64,000 bases of DNA, from contig NZ_WAEL01000011.1 in assembly GCF_011742925.1 (NCBI RefSeq), positions 1 to 64,000 of the forward strand. The letters run 5' to 3'. The translations under genes and the position numbers were made by a program. The notes below the pieces were generated by a model. The model made no database searches. It saw nothing but the letters and a program-made list of their open reading frames with translations, and was not told where the DNA came from. Source of the DNA: Fibrivirga algicola (GTDB lineage Bacteria > Bacteroidota > Bacteroidia > Cytophagales > Spirosomataceae). Positions 35,903-44,920 of the stretch are shown in pieces. The first letter of the stretch is position 1, and the number at the start of each line of letters is the position of its first letter.

Positions 35903-37024
35903 ATGAGCGCCTTATCATCTGCCAATCGTCGTACTTTTTTAAAGCAAACTACCGGTTTAGCCGCCCTGTCGGCGCTGGCTCCTGATCTCCAGGCTAGGCC
36001 AAACGCCGCTGCCTCGCGCATCAAATTCGCGGCTATTGGTCTCAACCACGGCCATATCAACGGTCAGGTGGAGGCGGTTATTCGGGGCGGGGGTGAACTG
36101 GTGGCTGTGTACGCAAAAGAGCCAGAACTGCTGGCTGCCTTCACCAAACGCTTTCCGCAGGCAAAAGCCGCTAAATCTGAAGCCGAAATCCTGGGCGACA
36201 AAAGCATTCAACTCGTTGTTAGCGCCGGTATTCCAGATGAACGGGGGCCGCTTGGTATCCGCGTAATGAAGGCAGGCAAAGATTACATGGCCGATAAGCC
36301 TGGGCTCACTACCCTTGAGCAATTGGCGCAGGTGCGTAAGGTGCAACAGGAGACGAAGCGCATTTACTCGATCATGTTCAGTGAACGGTTTGAAAATAGA
36401 GCGACCGTGAAGGCGGGTGAACTGGTAAAAGCCGGTGCAATCGGGCAGGTTATTCAGACAATTGGCCTCGGCCCCCATCGGATTAGCCTGACATCGCGGC
36501 CAGAGTGGTTTTTCGACAAAAAACGGTTTGGCGGTATTATCTGTGACATTGCCTCGCACCAGGTCGATCAATTTCTGTTCTTTACCGGGTCAACCAAAGG
36601 CGAAGTTCTGTCTTCGCAGACGGGTAATGTGCACTACCCGCAATACCCGAATTTTGAGGACTTTGGCGACCTCACGCTTCGCGGCGACAAAGGCGCGGGA
36701 TACATCCGGGTCGACTGGTTTACTCCCGACGGCCTGAACACCTGGGGCGACGGCCGACTGACGATCCTGGGCACCGAAGGCTACATTGAGATCCGGAAGA
36801 ACGTGGACATCGCCGGACGAACAGGCGGCAGCCACCTGTTTCTGGTTGATAAAAAGGAGACGCGCTACGTTGATTGCAGCAAGCAGGAACTCCCCTACGG
36901 TACGCAACTGGTTGACGACATTCTGAACCGGACAGAGACCGCCATGCCTCAGGCGCATTGTTTCCTAGCAACAGAACTTGCGCTGAAAGCACAGAAGAAT
37001 GCCCAAAAGCTCACTATCGCCTAA
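35903..37024 (+). CDS. Gfo/Idh/MocA-family oxidoreductase with Tat-like leader (3 of 3)
   Basis: A 373-residue protein starting at the ATG at 35903. The leader SSANRRTFLKQTTGLAALSALAPDLQARP is Tat-like. The Rossmann part is IKFAAIGLNHGHINGQVEAVIRGGGELVAVYAKEPELL, with NHGH in place of the usual GxGxxG. MKAGKDYMADKPGLTTLEQLAQVRK follows. The catalytic-domain block GGIICDIASHQVDQFLFFTG is present. It lies 70 bases after gene 2 of 3 and 25 before the hydrolase. The triplet of related dehydrogenase-like genes suggests a pathway for a modified sugar or polyol. Confidence 0.87.
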   Translation: MSALSSANRRTFLKQTTGLAALSALAPDLQARPNAAASRIKFAAIGLNHGHINGQVEAVIRGGGELVAVYAKEPELLAAFTKRFPQAKAAKSEAEILGDKSIQLVVSAGIPDERGPLGIRVMKAGKDYMADKPGLTTLEQLAQVRKVQQETKRIYSIMFSERFENRATVKAGELVKAGAIGQVIQTIGLGPHRISLTSRPEWFFDKKRFGGIICDIASHQVDQFLFFTGSTKGEVLSSQTGNVHYPQYPNFEDFGDLTLRGDKGAGYIRVDWFTPDGLNTWGDGRLTILGTEGYIEIRKNVDIAGRTGGSHLFLVDKKETRYVDCSKQELPYGTQLVDDILNRTETAMPQAHCFLATELALKAQKNAQKLTIA

Positions 37025-37049
37025 TACCTTCTCTTGTTGACCCTGCACT

Positions 37050-37850
37050 ATGAAATCGAGCTGGATCTTCTTTGTGCTGCTTGTGAGTAGCCTGTCGATG
37101 CGCGGGCAATCTATTCCATATGGAAACAATGTCGCCGCTGGCAGGTACCAGTCGGTCAATGGTATTCGGCTGTATTATGAAACATATGGCAAAGGAAAAC
37201 CGCTACTGTTGATTCACGGCAACGGGGGTAGCATCAGCTCATTCAGCAAGACCATCCCCTATTTTGCCCGAAACTACCGGGTCATTGCGGTTGATAGCCG
37301 GGCTCATGGTAAATCGGTAGACCCTGGCGATTCGCTTTCTTTCGAGCTGATGGCCGATGATTTTGCCGCCCTGCTAACGTCCCTCAAGATTGACTCGGCC
37401 TACGTGATCGGATGGAGCGATGGCGGCATCAATGCGTTGCTGTTGGCCATGCGGCATCCCGAAAAAGTAAAGAAACTGGTGTCTACCGGTGCCAATCTAT
37501 GGCCCGATTCTACGGCGCTGGTGCCTTCGCTCTGGAATCAGATGCACAAAGGTTATTTGGAGAATAAAGACAAACCGCGCACCGGCCCGAAAGAGAAAAA
37601 CGACTGGAAAGTATTCGTGCTCGACGTGCTGCACCCCAACATTCCGCTTCAAGCATTGCAGGCTATTAAGTCGCCCTCCCTGATTATAGCCGGCGACCGC
37701 GATGTGATCGCAACGGAACATACCGTAGCCATTGCACAGAACGTACCCAACTCCTGGCTTTGGATCGTGCCCAACTGCGGCCACGCCACCCTGATCGATC
37801 GTGCGGCCGAATTCAACAATAAAGTCAGTGAGTTCTTTCGGTTCAAATAA
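37050..37850 (+). CDS. Secreted alpha/beta hydrolase
   Basis: A 266-residue serine hydrolase with a signal peptide (MKSSWIFFVLLVSSLSMRGQ). LLLIHGNGGSISSF is the oxyanion-loop HGNGG, YVIGWSDGGINALLLAMRHPEKV holds the nucleophile elbow GWSDGG, and PNCGHATLID carries the catalytic His. The Asp is probably in IIAGDRDVIATEH. The substrate is unknown (an ester, lactone or similar). A sugar lactonase role would fit the adjacent dehydrogenases but is only an inference. Confidence 0.88.
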   Translation: MKSSWIFFVLLVSSLSMRGQSIPYGNNVAAGRYQSVNGIRLYYETYGKGKPLLLIHGNGGSISSFSKTIPYFARNYRVIAVDSRAHGKSVDPGDSLSFELMADDFAALLTSLKIDSAYVIGWSDGGINALLLAMRHPEKVKKLVSTGANLWPDSTALVPSLWNQMHKGYLENKDKPRTGPKEKNDWKVFVLDVLHPNIPLQALQAIKSPSLIIAGDRDVIATEHTVAIAQNVPNSWLWIVPNCGHATLIDRAAEFNNKVSEFFRFK

Positions 37851-37875
37851 CCTGAATCGTGTAGTAAACATCCAT

Positions 37876-38046
37876 TTTGTAACCCGTAGGGGTGATATGT
37901 GAATAGAAGAAAGATGCCTTAGCGCATACCAGGTCCCGGCAGGAGCGACATGTAAAAATGCGAGCAAAAATACATATCACCCCTGCCGGGGCTAAGCCGT
38001 TTTTGGACCAATTATCGCAAGTAACGTATTACCCATGGGTTACAAA
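37876..38046. repeat. Composite intergenic repeat with three related units
   Basis: A unit of the type CCCGGCAGGGGYGAYATGT occurs twice directly (about 37882-37900 and 37934-37952) and once inverted (37972-37994). GGGGTGATATGT at 37889 and ACATATCACCCC at 37972 are a perfect 12-bp inverted pair. The whole is bracketed by TTTGTAACCC (37876-37885) and its exact inversion GGGTTACAAA (38037-38046). Similar GC-rich sequences are dispersed in many Bacteroidota genomes. Confidence 0.75.
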
Positions 38047-38123
38047 TTCAAAGCCTATAATTCGCATTAATCAACTGTTAACTAAATCCTTACGCCATAA
38101 ATCATCAAGATCATTTCGCCACC

Positions 38124-38954
38124 ATGTACAGATTCAGCCTGTCCGCACTGCTTTTTTTCGTAACGACCTGTTCTGCAGTCAACGCCCAGTCAGATCGTGT
38201 CAACTGGAAGCGGGTAAAGGTGCTAGTGTATACCAGAAACGGGAAGGGGTACGTCCACGACAACATCCCCTTTGCGGTGGCGTGCATCCAGAAACTCGGG
38301 CTGAAACATGGCTTCAAGGTAGATACAACGTCGAAACCCGATGCGTTTAGCGAGGCTAAACTGGGCCAATACACGGCTCTGATCTTTGCCAGTACCAACA
38401 ACGACGTATTTGACACAGACAACCAGCGACTGGCTTTCCGACGATACATCGAGGCAGGTGGCGGGTTTGTTGGCATTCATTCGGTGTTGGGCACTGAGCG
38501 CAACTGGCCGTGGTTCAAGCGTATGATGGGCGGGACATTTTTGTGGCATCCCAAGTTTCAGCCTTATAAACTGCGCGTGCTGGCAACGAAACATTCGTCA
38601 ATGACGAACGTACCTACGGTCTGGTCTAAATCAGACGAATGCTACTTTATGAAAGAATTGTCGCCCGGTCCAACTGTGGTGCTGGCACACGACCTTACAT
38701 CGTTAAGCACGGAGGAGGCCGAGAAAGTCAAAACATCAGCGGGTCCATTCAATGAGTTATATCCGGCGGCCTGGTACTACGACTTCGACGGAGGGTATAC
38801 CTGGTGCACGGCGCTCGGTCATGACAAAAAAGACTACGCCGATCCAACATTTGTCAACCACCTCTTTCAGGGACTCAGGTACGTTGTTAGCCAAGTAAAA
38901 ACGATTGATATCAGCAAAGCATACGCTCAAACGGCAACCGAAGCAATTCGCTGA
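38124..38954 (+). CDS. ThuA domain protein, secreted
   Basis: A 276-residue exported protein with a signal peptide ending CSAVNAQ. The ThuA-like fold (a class I glutamine amidotransferase relative) runs from about 30: KVLVYTRNGKGYVHDNIPFAVACIQKLG, GQYTALIFASTNNDVFD, RYIEAGGGFVGIHSVLGTERNWPWFKRMMGG, and GGYTWCTALGHDKKDYADP. ThuA proteins are linked to trehalose and other sugar use and often co-occur with Gfo/Idh/MocA dehydrogenases, as here. Biochemical activity is poorly known. It is separated from the hydrolase by the composite repeat. Confidence 0.9.
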   Translation: MYRFSLSALLFFVTTCSAVNAQSDRVNWKRVKVLVYTRNGKGYVHDNIPFAVACIQKLGLKHGFKVDTTSKPDAFSEAKLGQYTALIFASTNNDVFDTDNQRLAFRRYIEAGGGFVGIHSVLGTERNWPWFKRMMGGTFLWHPKFQPYKLRVLATKHSSMTNVPTVWSKSDECYFMKELSPGPTVVLAHDLTSLSTEEAEKVKTSAGPFNELYPAAWYYDFDGGYTWCTALGHDKKDYADPTFVNHLFQGLRYVVSQVKTIDISKAYAQTATEAIR

Positions 38955-39505
38955 CGGGAATTATCCACACTTCACGTATTTTCCTCGGTAAATCCTCCGT
39001 ATCGCTTAGCACTCAATTCCGGATTGCTGAACCACAGCTTATGGCAAACCGCTAGTTCGGTTACAACTCTGCATTCTACAAGATGGTGATGTGTTTACGT
39101 GTTCTATTGATAGGGCACTCGTTCCCATTACCGTTGACGAGAAAAACAGGCGTTTTGGTACTCCGTTGACTAGCCACATCCTATGCGTTGTTATCATACC
39201 ACTATTTGTTGACAAGCAAGTACCTGTCACATTCTGCAAATCAAGTCATTTGCCATAGATCGTTCTACATTGGTTTCCCAAGCTAGTCCTTTTTACTGCT
39301 ATCGAACTAACTACATTAAGTTGGCCATCTTATGGGATATTAAAAGTGTGCAACCAGAAGAGTACACAAGCGTTTTACTGTCCCGTCATTCTTAGAATAG
39401 TCTAAGAAATCACAGCTTTGTCGGGCCTTAATCGGTGTTTTATCGAATTTTAACCGTACCTTTGCGCCCGAAAATTAATCTCTAACTAACGATTTCTCAG
39501 ACTAT
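38955..39505. other. Long gap upstream of atpA
   Basis: A 551-base stretch with no credible gene; the short leftward frame at 39039-39239 has no support. Its last 50 bases hold the atpA promoter. A leader this long without atpH or atpF in front is unusual. Confidence 0.55.
39457..39464 (+). promoter_or_regulatory. -7 element of the atpA promoter
   Basis: TACCTTTG exactly matches TAnnTTTG. At 19 bases upstream the sequence is GTG instead of TTG. It lies 41 bases before the atpA ATG. Confidence 0.7.
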
Positions 39506-41080
39506 ATGGTGTCCGTAAGACCCGATGAGGTATCAGCTATCCTTCGTGCCCAGCTTGCTGGAGCGCAGACCGAAGCTGAACTCGAAGAAGTGGGTACGGT
39601 GCTACAAATCGGCGACGGTGTGGCGCGTATCTACGGTTTGTCTAAAGTACAGGCCGGTGAACTGCTCGCCTTCAACAATGGCTTGCAGGCACTCGCTCTT
39701 AACCTTGAAGAAGACAACGTCGGCGCAGTATTGCTCGGCGACTACTCAGAGGTAAAGGAGGGTGATACTGTTAAGCGCACCAGCCAGATTGCTTACGTCA
39801 ACGTAGGTGAAGGCATCCTCGGCCGTGTTGTAAACACACTTGGTCAACCCATCGACGGTAACGGACCCATTCAGGGCGAGACCTTTGAGATGCCCCTGGA
39901 GCGTAAAGCCCCTGGCGTTATCTACCGTCAGCCGGTAACTGAGCCTCTCCAGACGGGTATCAAAGCTATCGACGCCATGATCCCCATCGGTCGTGGTCAG
40001 CGTGAATTGATCATTGGTGACCGTCAGACAGGTAAAACTGCCGTGGCGATCGATACGATCATCAACCAGCGCGAGTTCTTCGAAAAAGGCGAGCCTGTTT
40101 ATTGTATCTACGTTGCCTGCGGACAGAAAGCATCAACGATCAAGCAGATCGAAGCTACATTGCGCAAAGCGGGTGCTATGGATTACACGGTAATCGTTGC
40201 CGCTGCTGCTTCTGACCCATCACCCATGCAATTCTTTGCGCCATTTACGGGTGCCGCCATTGGTGAGTACTTCCGTGACACGGGTCGCCCTGCACTGGTA
40301 GTTTATGATGACCTGTCGAAGCAAGCCGTATCATACCGTGAGGTATCACTGCTGCTGCGTCGCCCACCAGGACGCGAAGCCTACCCAGGTGACGTATTCT
40401 ACCTGCACAGCCGTCTGCTCGAGCGGGCCGCTAAAATCAACCAGAACGACGACATTGCCAGTGAAATGAACGACCTGCCACCAAGCCTGAAAGGCAAGGT
40501 AAAAGGTGGTGGATCACTGACAGCCCTGCCAATCATTGAAACGCAGGCCGGTGACGTATCAGCGTACATACCGACAAACGTGATCTCGATCACAGACGGT
40601 CAGATCTTCCTGGAGTCTAACCTGTTCAACGCCGGTATCCGTCCTGCCATTAACGTAGGTATCTCGGTATCACGCGTGGGTGGTAACGCCCAGATCAAGT
40701 CGATGAAGAAAGTAGCAGGTACGTTGAAACTGGATCAGGCCCAGTTCCGCGAACTGGAAGCCTTCGCCAAATTCGGCTCTGACCTTGACGCCTCTACAAA
40801 GCTGACCATCGACCGCGGTCGCCGGAACCAGGAGATGCTGAAGCAGCCTCAATACTCACCTGTACCGGTTGAGCAGCAGGTCGCCATTATCTACGCGTCG
40901 ACTAATGGTTTGCTGGACAAAGTACCAGTTGACAAAGTGAAAGAGTTCGAGTCAGAATTCAACATGCTGCTTCAGACGCAGTATGCCGATGCCCTGACCG
41001 ATCTTCGGAAAGGTAACCTGAGCGATACGGCTACGTCAGCCATTCGTAAAGTAGTTGCTGATTTGACCGCGAAATATTAA
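39506..41080 (+). CDS. atpA: ATP synthase F1 subunit alpha
   Basis: The 524-residue regulatory/catalytic partner of subunit beta in the F1 headpiece at the cytoplasmic face of the inner membrane. The Walker A is GDRQTGKT (171-178). [46 protein letters not shown] contains the Walker B and the conserved alpha-subunit segment. The N-terminal beta barrel ([26 protein letters not shown]) and the C-terminal helical domain are complete. It has its own promoter and is followed by atpG only, with none of the other ATP synthase genes upstream in the window. Confidence 0.98.
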   Translation: MVSVRPDEVSAILRAQLAGAQTEAELEEVGTVLQIGDGVARIYGLSKVQAGELLAFNNGLQALALNLEEDNVGAVLLGDYSEVKEGDTVKRTSQIAYVNVGEGILGRVVNTLGQPIDGNGPIQGETFEMPLERKAPGVIYRQPVTEPLQTGIKAIDAMIPIGRGQRELIIGDRQTGKTAVAIDTIINQREFFEKGEPVYCIYVACGQKASTIKQIEATLRKAGAMDYTVIVAAAASDPSPMQFFAPFTGAAIGEYFRDTGRPALVVYDDLSKQAVSYREVSLLLRRPPGREAYPGDVFYLHSRLLERAAKINQNDDIASEMNDLPPSLKGKVKGGGSLTALPIIETQAGDVSAYIPTNVISITDGQIFLESNLFNAGIRPAINVGISVSRVGGNAQIKSMKKVAGTLKLDQAQFRELEAFAKFGSDLDASTKLTIDRGRRNQEMLKQPQYSPVPVEQQVAIIYASTNGLLDKVPVDKVKEFESEFNMLLQTQYADALTDLRKGNLSDTATSAIRKVVADLTAKY

Positions 41081-41086
41081 AAAGAA

Positions 41087-41176
41087 GTTTGAGGTTTACT
41101 GTTTGTCGTTTGATGCTGCCTTGCCGAATCAACTACCGGTTGTCTTTGCAGCGTACCATCAAACTTCAACCAGTGG
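41087..41176. repeat. Intergenic hairpin-like element between atpA and atpG
   Basis: GAAGTTTGA (41093 region) pairs with TCAAACTTC near 41160-41170, and GTTTGATG pairs with CATCAAAC inside it. The right arm, GCAGCGTACCATCAAACTTC and beyond, agrees at about 21 of 24 positions with the right arm of the element at 5697-5778. The two are therefore probably copies of one repeat. It lies inside a co-transcribed operon, so it is unlikely to be a complete terminator. Confidence 0.55.
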
Positions 41177-41199
41177 ACTGCGAACTTTAAACTACAAAA

Positions 41200-42084
41200 A
41201 TGGCCAGTTTAAAGGAAGTACGCAGCCGGATTACGTCGGTGAACTCAACGCAGCAGATCACCAAAGCCATGAAAATGGTGGCGGCGGCCAAGTTGCGGCG
41301 GGCTCAGGATGCGATCACGCAGATGCGTCCATTTGCCCAGAAATTGAGCGAAATGCTCGGAACCGTTTCAGCGGGTGCCGAAGCCGCCGCCGACAGCCCG
41401 TACAAGCAGGCCCGGCCCGTACAAAACGTACTGCTGATTCTGGTTACGTCTGATCGTGGTCTGTGCGGTGCTTTCAACACCAACGTGGTGAAAGCGGCTA
41501 TGGTCCGCATCAGTGAGAAATACGCTGAGCAGGCCCGTCGTGGAACAGTACAGGTAATGGCCATTGGCAAGAAAGGAGCCGAAGCCATGCAGCGTCGGGG
41601 CTTTAAAGTCAACACAAACCACGTTAATGCCTTCAGTTCGCTCAGCTTCTCTACAGTTCGCGAAGCGGCCGAAGAAGCCATGGAACAGTTCGTTAATGGC
41701 GAATTCGATGTGGTTGACGTGATTTATAACGAATTCAGAAACGTAGCTACGCAGATCATCCGTGCCGAACAGATGCTGCCAATCGTGGCGACACCTGCGC
41801 CAGCCGGTGTAACAACGAGCGTAAACTACAGCTTTGAACCCAGCGAAGACGAAATCATCACGGAGTTGATTCCAAAGACGCTCAAGATTCAACTGTATAA
41901 AGCAGTGCTGGAATCGAACGCTTCGGAACACGGTGCCCGGATGACGGCGATGGACAAGGCTACTGAGAATGCCGGCGAATTGCTGAAAGAACTCCGCTTG
42001 ATCTACAACCGGACTCGTCAGGCGGCAATCACCAAAGAGATTCTTGAAATTGTCGGTGGCGCAGAAGCACTATCAGGCGAGTAA
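41200..42084 (+). CDS. atpG: ATP synthase F1 subunit gamma
   Basis: The 294-residue central shaft that rotates within the alpha3-beta3 ring. The N-terminal helix MASLKEVRSRITSVNSTQQITKAMKMVAAAKLRRAQD and the C-terminal ATENAGELLKELRLIYNRTRQAAITKEILEIVGGAEAL form the antiparallel coiled coil. The Rossmann-like middle contains LLILVTSDRGLCGAFNTNVVKAA. It lies 119 bases after atpA and ends with a clear terminator. Confidence 0.97.
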   Translation: MASLKEVRSRITSVNSTQQITKAMKMVAAAKLRRAQDAITQMRPFAQKLSEMLGTVSAGAEAAADSPYKQARPVQNVLLILVTSDRGLCGAFNTNVVKAAMVRISEKYAEQARRGTVQVMAIGKKGAEAMQRRGFKVNTNHVNAFSSLSFSTVREAAEEAMEQFVNGEFDVVDVIYNEFRNVATQIIRAEQMLPIVATPAPAGVTTSVNYSFEPSEDEIITELIPKTLKIQLYKAVLESNASEHGARMTAMDKATENAGELLKELRLIYNRTRQAAITKEILEIVGGAEALSGE

Positions 42085-42110
42085 TACAAGACGACACCAC
42101 TATGCTATCG

Positions 42111-42149
42111 AACCCGTAGCCAGCAATGGCTGCGGGTTTTTGTTGTTTT
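42111..42149 (+). terminator. Rho-independent terminator of atpAG
   Basis: AACCCGTAGCCA (42111-42122) pairs with TGGCTGCGGGTT with one G-U pair and a GCAA loop, followed by TTTTTGTTGTTTT. Confidence 0.92.
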
Positions 42150-42601
42150 AAAGAGTAGAAACAAGATGTAAGTAGACATCAGAGACTACTGTACTGATAT
42201 GAGGCATGAGCTATCACTGAGCTTCTGTCTATTGTATAGCAAAAAAATAGCTAGCTCACACTGCAACTAGTGGTCCTGAATTGGGATCATTTATAGAGGT
42301 TGACGTTGTACAAGGCAGCGCCAATTTCAGATTAGAGTTTGATTAGAAAGGCAGACAGGCACACTGCTATATACCCACGCCCATACTTCTTTATATTCCT
42401 GATATACAGTACATTAGCTAGTACATCTCACCTCTTAAGAACCCATAAAAGATGAACCTTTGCTAATAAGATCTCGTTATTACTATGCCACACAATAGCA
42501 GCCGTTTGCGTACCGTTTATTGGTAGTCTACGACGATTGTTTTTCCTGTGGGACCTTACCCTGCGTCGGGCAGACGATTGATTTTCTAACAACACATAAC
42601 C
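42150..42601. other. AT-rich gap before DUF4136 gene
   Basis: A 452-base non-coding stretch after the terminator. I see no gene, no repeat and no clear TAnnTTTG element, although the promoter of the following gene must lie near its end. Confidence 0.5.
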
Positions 42602-43180
42602 ATGCATATCAAAGGCTTAGTAGCGGGTTTATTTGTAGCGGGTCTACTCGCTTCCTGTGCACCGTCGATTGCCGTTAAATACGACTACGACCCTAAAGTG
42701 AATGTACGCCAGTTCAGCACGTACCGCATCGAAGCTGACCGGCAACGTAACGCTGACCCTATTGTGGGCAGTAACCTGAATCAACGCCGTATTGCTGAGG
42801 CGCTCGACCAATCGCTACAGGGCTTAGGCTACAAACCAACCGAAGACCTCGGCGCTGATCTGGTCGTTCGGTTCTTTACCGACTCGAAAGATCGCCAGCA
42901 AGTGCAGTCGACTGGTATGGGTAGCCCTTACGGTTGGGGCGGCTGGGGCTGGGGCGGCATGAACAACCAGGTTTATTCGCGTCAGTACGAAGAGAACCGG
43001 GTCGTTGTGAATGTCTATGATAGTCGGACAAACAATATTGTTTGGCAAGGATGGGCAACCGGCCAGCTGAACACGAAGAAAAATGAACGCAACCGCGACC
43101 TCGCCTTCCGTGAAACAGTGGTAAGTATCATGAAAAACTTCCCACAGAGCGCAGGGCAGGATTACGGTGCAGCGCGGTAA
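42602..43180 (+). CDS. DUF4136 domain lipoprotein (second copy)
   Basis: A 192-residue lipoprotein with signal MHIKGLVAGLFVAGLLASC. The mature part begins APSIAVKYDYDPKVNVRQFSTYRI, the DUF4136 opening, followed by NQRRIAEALDQSLQGLGYKPTEDLGADLVVRFFTDSKDRQQV. A Gly/Trp/Tyr-rich insert (YGWGGWGWGG) sits in the middle, as in the paralogue at 6488-7183. VVNVYDSRTNNIVWQGWATGQL near the end is the most conserved block. Function unknown. It is a single gene with its own terminator. Confidence 0.88.
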   Translation: MHIKGLVAGLFVAGLLASCAPSIAVKYDYDPKVNVRQFSTYRIEADRQRNADPIVGSNLNQRRIAEALDQSLQGLGYKPTEDLGADLVVRFFTDSKDRQQVQSTGMGSPYGWGGWGWGGMNNQVYSRQYEENRVVVNVYDSRTNNIVWQGWATGQLNTKKNERNRDLAFRETVVSIMKNFPQSAGQDYGAAR

Positions 43181-43212
43181 TTTGTGAGATTTAACGAAAA
43201 AAATAGTAACCT

Positions 43213-43251
43213 AAGGCCCTGATTCTCGTCTAAGAATCGGGGCCTTTTGGT
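43213..43251 (+). terminator. Rho-independent terminator
   Basis: AAGGCCCTGATTCT (43213-43226) pairs with 43233-43246 with one G-U pair and a 6-base loop, then TTGGTTT. Confidence 0.85.
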
Positions 43252-43256
43252 TTATT

Positions 43257-43571
43257 ATGCACAGTAAACCAGTACTACCGGCGACATCGGTAATGTCAAC
43301 TTCATCAAAACGAATAGTTTACGCACTCTTCATCGGGTTCGGGTTGTTTCTTCTCGGCACAGCGGCACTGTTGTGGGTCGATACTCAGCGTATAGAACGT
43401 CATACGGACGAATTAAACGATTTACGCCTTCACTTAAGTGGCCGCGATCATGATGTCGAGCTGCTTCGGAAGCAGCTACGCGCCTGTTGTCCGGATAGTT
43501 CGCTGTCGGTGAAACATAGGCAGCTTGCTAACCGACGCAAAGTCGCCATCACTGATGGATGGAGTCACTAG
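43257..43571 (+). CDS. Small membrane protein with short coiled coil
   Basis: A 104-residue protein with one membrane segment (IVYALFIGFGLFLLGTAALLWV) followed by a charged helix that could coil (DTQRIERHTDELNDLRLHLSGRDHDVELLRKQLRACC). I do not recognise the family. A second ATG at 43293 (MSTSSKRIVYALF) would remove 12 residues and may be the true start. It begins 10 bases after the preceding terminator and converges with the M23 peptidase gene 9 bases away. No strong evidence of expression is visible. Confidence 0.5.
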   Translation: MHSKPVLPATSVMSTSSKRIVYALFIGFGLFLLGTAALLWVDTQRIERHTDELNDLRLHLSGRDHDVELLRKQLRACCPDSSLSVKHRQLANRRKVAITDGWSH

Positions 43572-43579
43572 CGGCTTCT

Positions 43580-44920
43580 TCAGCTTCCCGGTTTAAGTAA
43601 CCAACCAATTTGTCCAGCGGTACCCTGTACAAGCAGAAAGTTAGGTAGTTGCGCCAACACACGTACTGTTACGCCTGCTGTTAGGGTTGTAATTACCGCT
43701 GCCCTGGGATGGGCCTCGTCTAAAAGAGGCGTTGGTACGCCAACCAGCTCGGTTCTGATTGGCTTGCCTATCGGCTCAAAGCTCTCCCGCAGCACATACC
43801 CTGTGCTTCCATTCGGTAAGGCAACCCGAAGCCATTTAGCGGTCCCACCCTGCACAGTCAGAAACTGCTGACGGGTTAGCTCCCGCAAAACAGGCGAATC
43901 ACTGCCCGGAGCCAGCCGTAATTGCGTGCGGGCTATTGTGATACGCACGGAGTCGCCAAGCAACGAAGCCGCCGGTAATTCCTGACGGGCTGGACCAGGC
44001 CCAAGCCGAACATACGGTAACGGATCGACAGCCCCCGAATCGAAGGAATAGATCCCAAAATGGAGATGAGGGCCGGTTGTTCGGGCGTTTCCGGTATTGC
44101 CAACGAACCCGACCGTATCGCCCACGCTGACACGCTGGCCATCGGTCACGTTGAAGCTATCAAGGTGGGCGTAATAGAGGCGCTGCTGCCGCTCATTGTC
44201 GGTCAGAAACACCACGTTTCCGCCCAACTCGTTTACGCCTACTCGCGAGATAGTACCATTGACCGATGCGAGGGCTGGTGTACCCCTAGGAGCGAAAATA
44301 TCGATGCCTTCGTGCCGACGGCGGCCGCCGTCACGATCTACGCCAAAATAGCTGCTTATCTGGCGGCTAGTGCGCCCCTTTACCGGAAAGCTTAGCACCG
44401 GATCGCGGGTGACAGTAAAGGTGTAGTTGCCTGACCGAAGTAATTCCGGTTGAATCCGGATCAGGTGCGTCTGGGTACGTCGTGGCTCCCAGACCAGCTC
44501 GGCATCGGCACTACTATCAGCGTTGGCTTTGGCAAAGGCTACCAGATCAGGCTCGCCATTTCCTAACGCGAACACGTCGATGAACACACGTCCAGCCTGC
44601 CGCCCCTGCACCGCTACGCGAATAGTGAATTTATCGCCCCGGCTTCCGTTGATACGATAGCCGATGGCTACAGGTTTGGCAGCGGCAAAATAGCCACTTT
44701 CGCGGTAAGGTACCGAAATACGGAGCGAATCACCAAGCGCCTGCTGCGCAGCGGTAGCCCAGTCGAGACCCAGCGCGGTTTTATCGAGTTGAGCCGTTTT
44801 CAGCGACCGCTCATATTGTTCGTGTGGTGTGTTGGCGCGAAAAACGCTACTCCCGGGCCCACTACTTGTACAGGCGGCCGTATAGGCCACTAACCCAATC
44901 AGAATGACTAATACTTTCAT
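43580..44920 (-). CDS. M23-family peptidoglycan endopeptidase lipoprotein with SH3-like repeats
   Basis: A 446-residue lipoprotein; the ATG at 44920 gives MKVLVILIGLVAYTAAC, and the longer frame adds ten residues. A beta-rich region of about 200 residues precedes the LytM/M23 domain. That domain carries RRHEGIDIFAPRGTPALASVNG with the first zinc ligands and TGPHLHFGIY with the HxH motif. YAHLDSFNVTDGQRVSVGDTVGFVGNTGNA lies between them. Two bacterial SH3-like segments follow (RLAPGSDSPVLRELTRQQFLTVQGG and an AVITTLTAGVTVRVLAQLPN stretch). It probably trims cross-links in the cell wall during growth or division. Confidence 0.92.
   Translation of the reverse strand: MKVLVILIGLVAYTAACTSSGPGSSVFRANTPHEQYERSLKTAQLDKTALGLDWATAAQQALGDSLRISVPYRESGYFAAAKPVAIGYRINGSRGDKFTIRVAVQGRQAGRVFIDVFALGNGEPDLVAFAKANADSSADAELVWEPRRTQTHLIRIQPELLRSGNYTFTVTRDPVLSFPVKGRTSRQISSYFGVDRDGGRRRHEGIDIFAPRGTPALASVNGTISRVGVNELGGNVVFLTDNERQQRLYYAHLDSFNVTDGQRVSVGDTVGFVGNTGNARTTGPHLHFGIYSFDSGAVDPLPYVRLGPGPARQELPAASLLGDSVRITIARTQLRLAPGSDSPVLRELTRQQFLTVQGGTAKWLRVALPNGSTGYVLRESFEPIGKPIRTELVGVPTPLLDEAHPRAAVITTLTAGVTVRVLAQLPNFLLVQGTAGQIGWLLKPGS

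Noticed and set aside
37876-38046. Possible short CRISPR array
   Set aside because: Only three units, one inverted, with unequal spacing and no cas genes; a palindromic repeat fits better.
39039-39239. 66-codon leftward frame in the atpA upstream gap
   Set aside because: Rich in Thr/Ser/Asn and Cys with no motif; looks random in AT-rich DNA.
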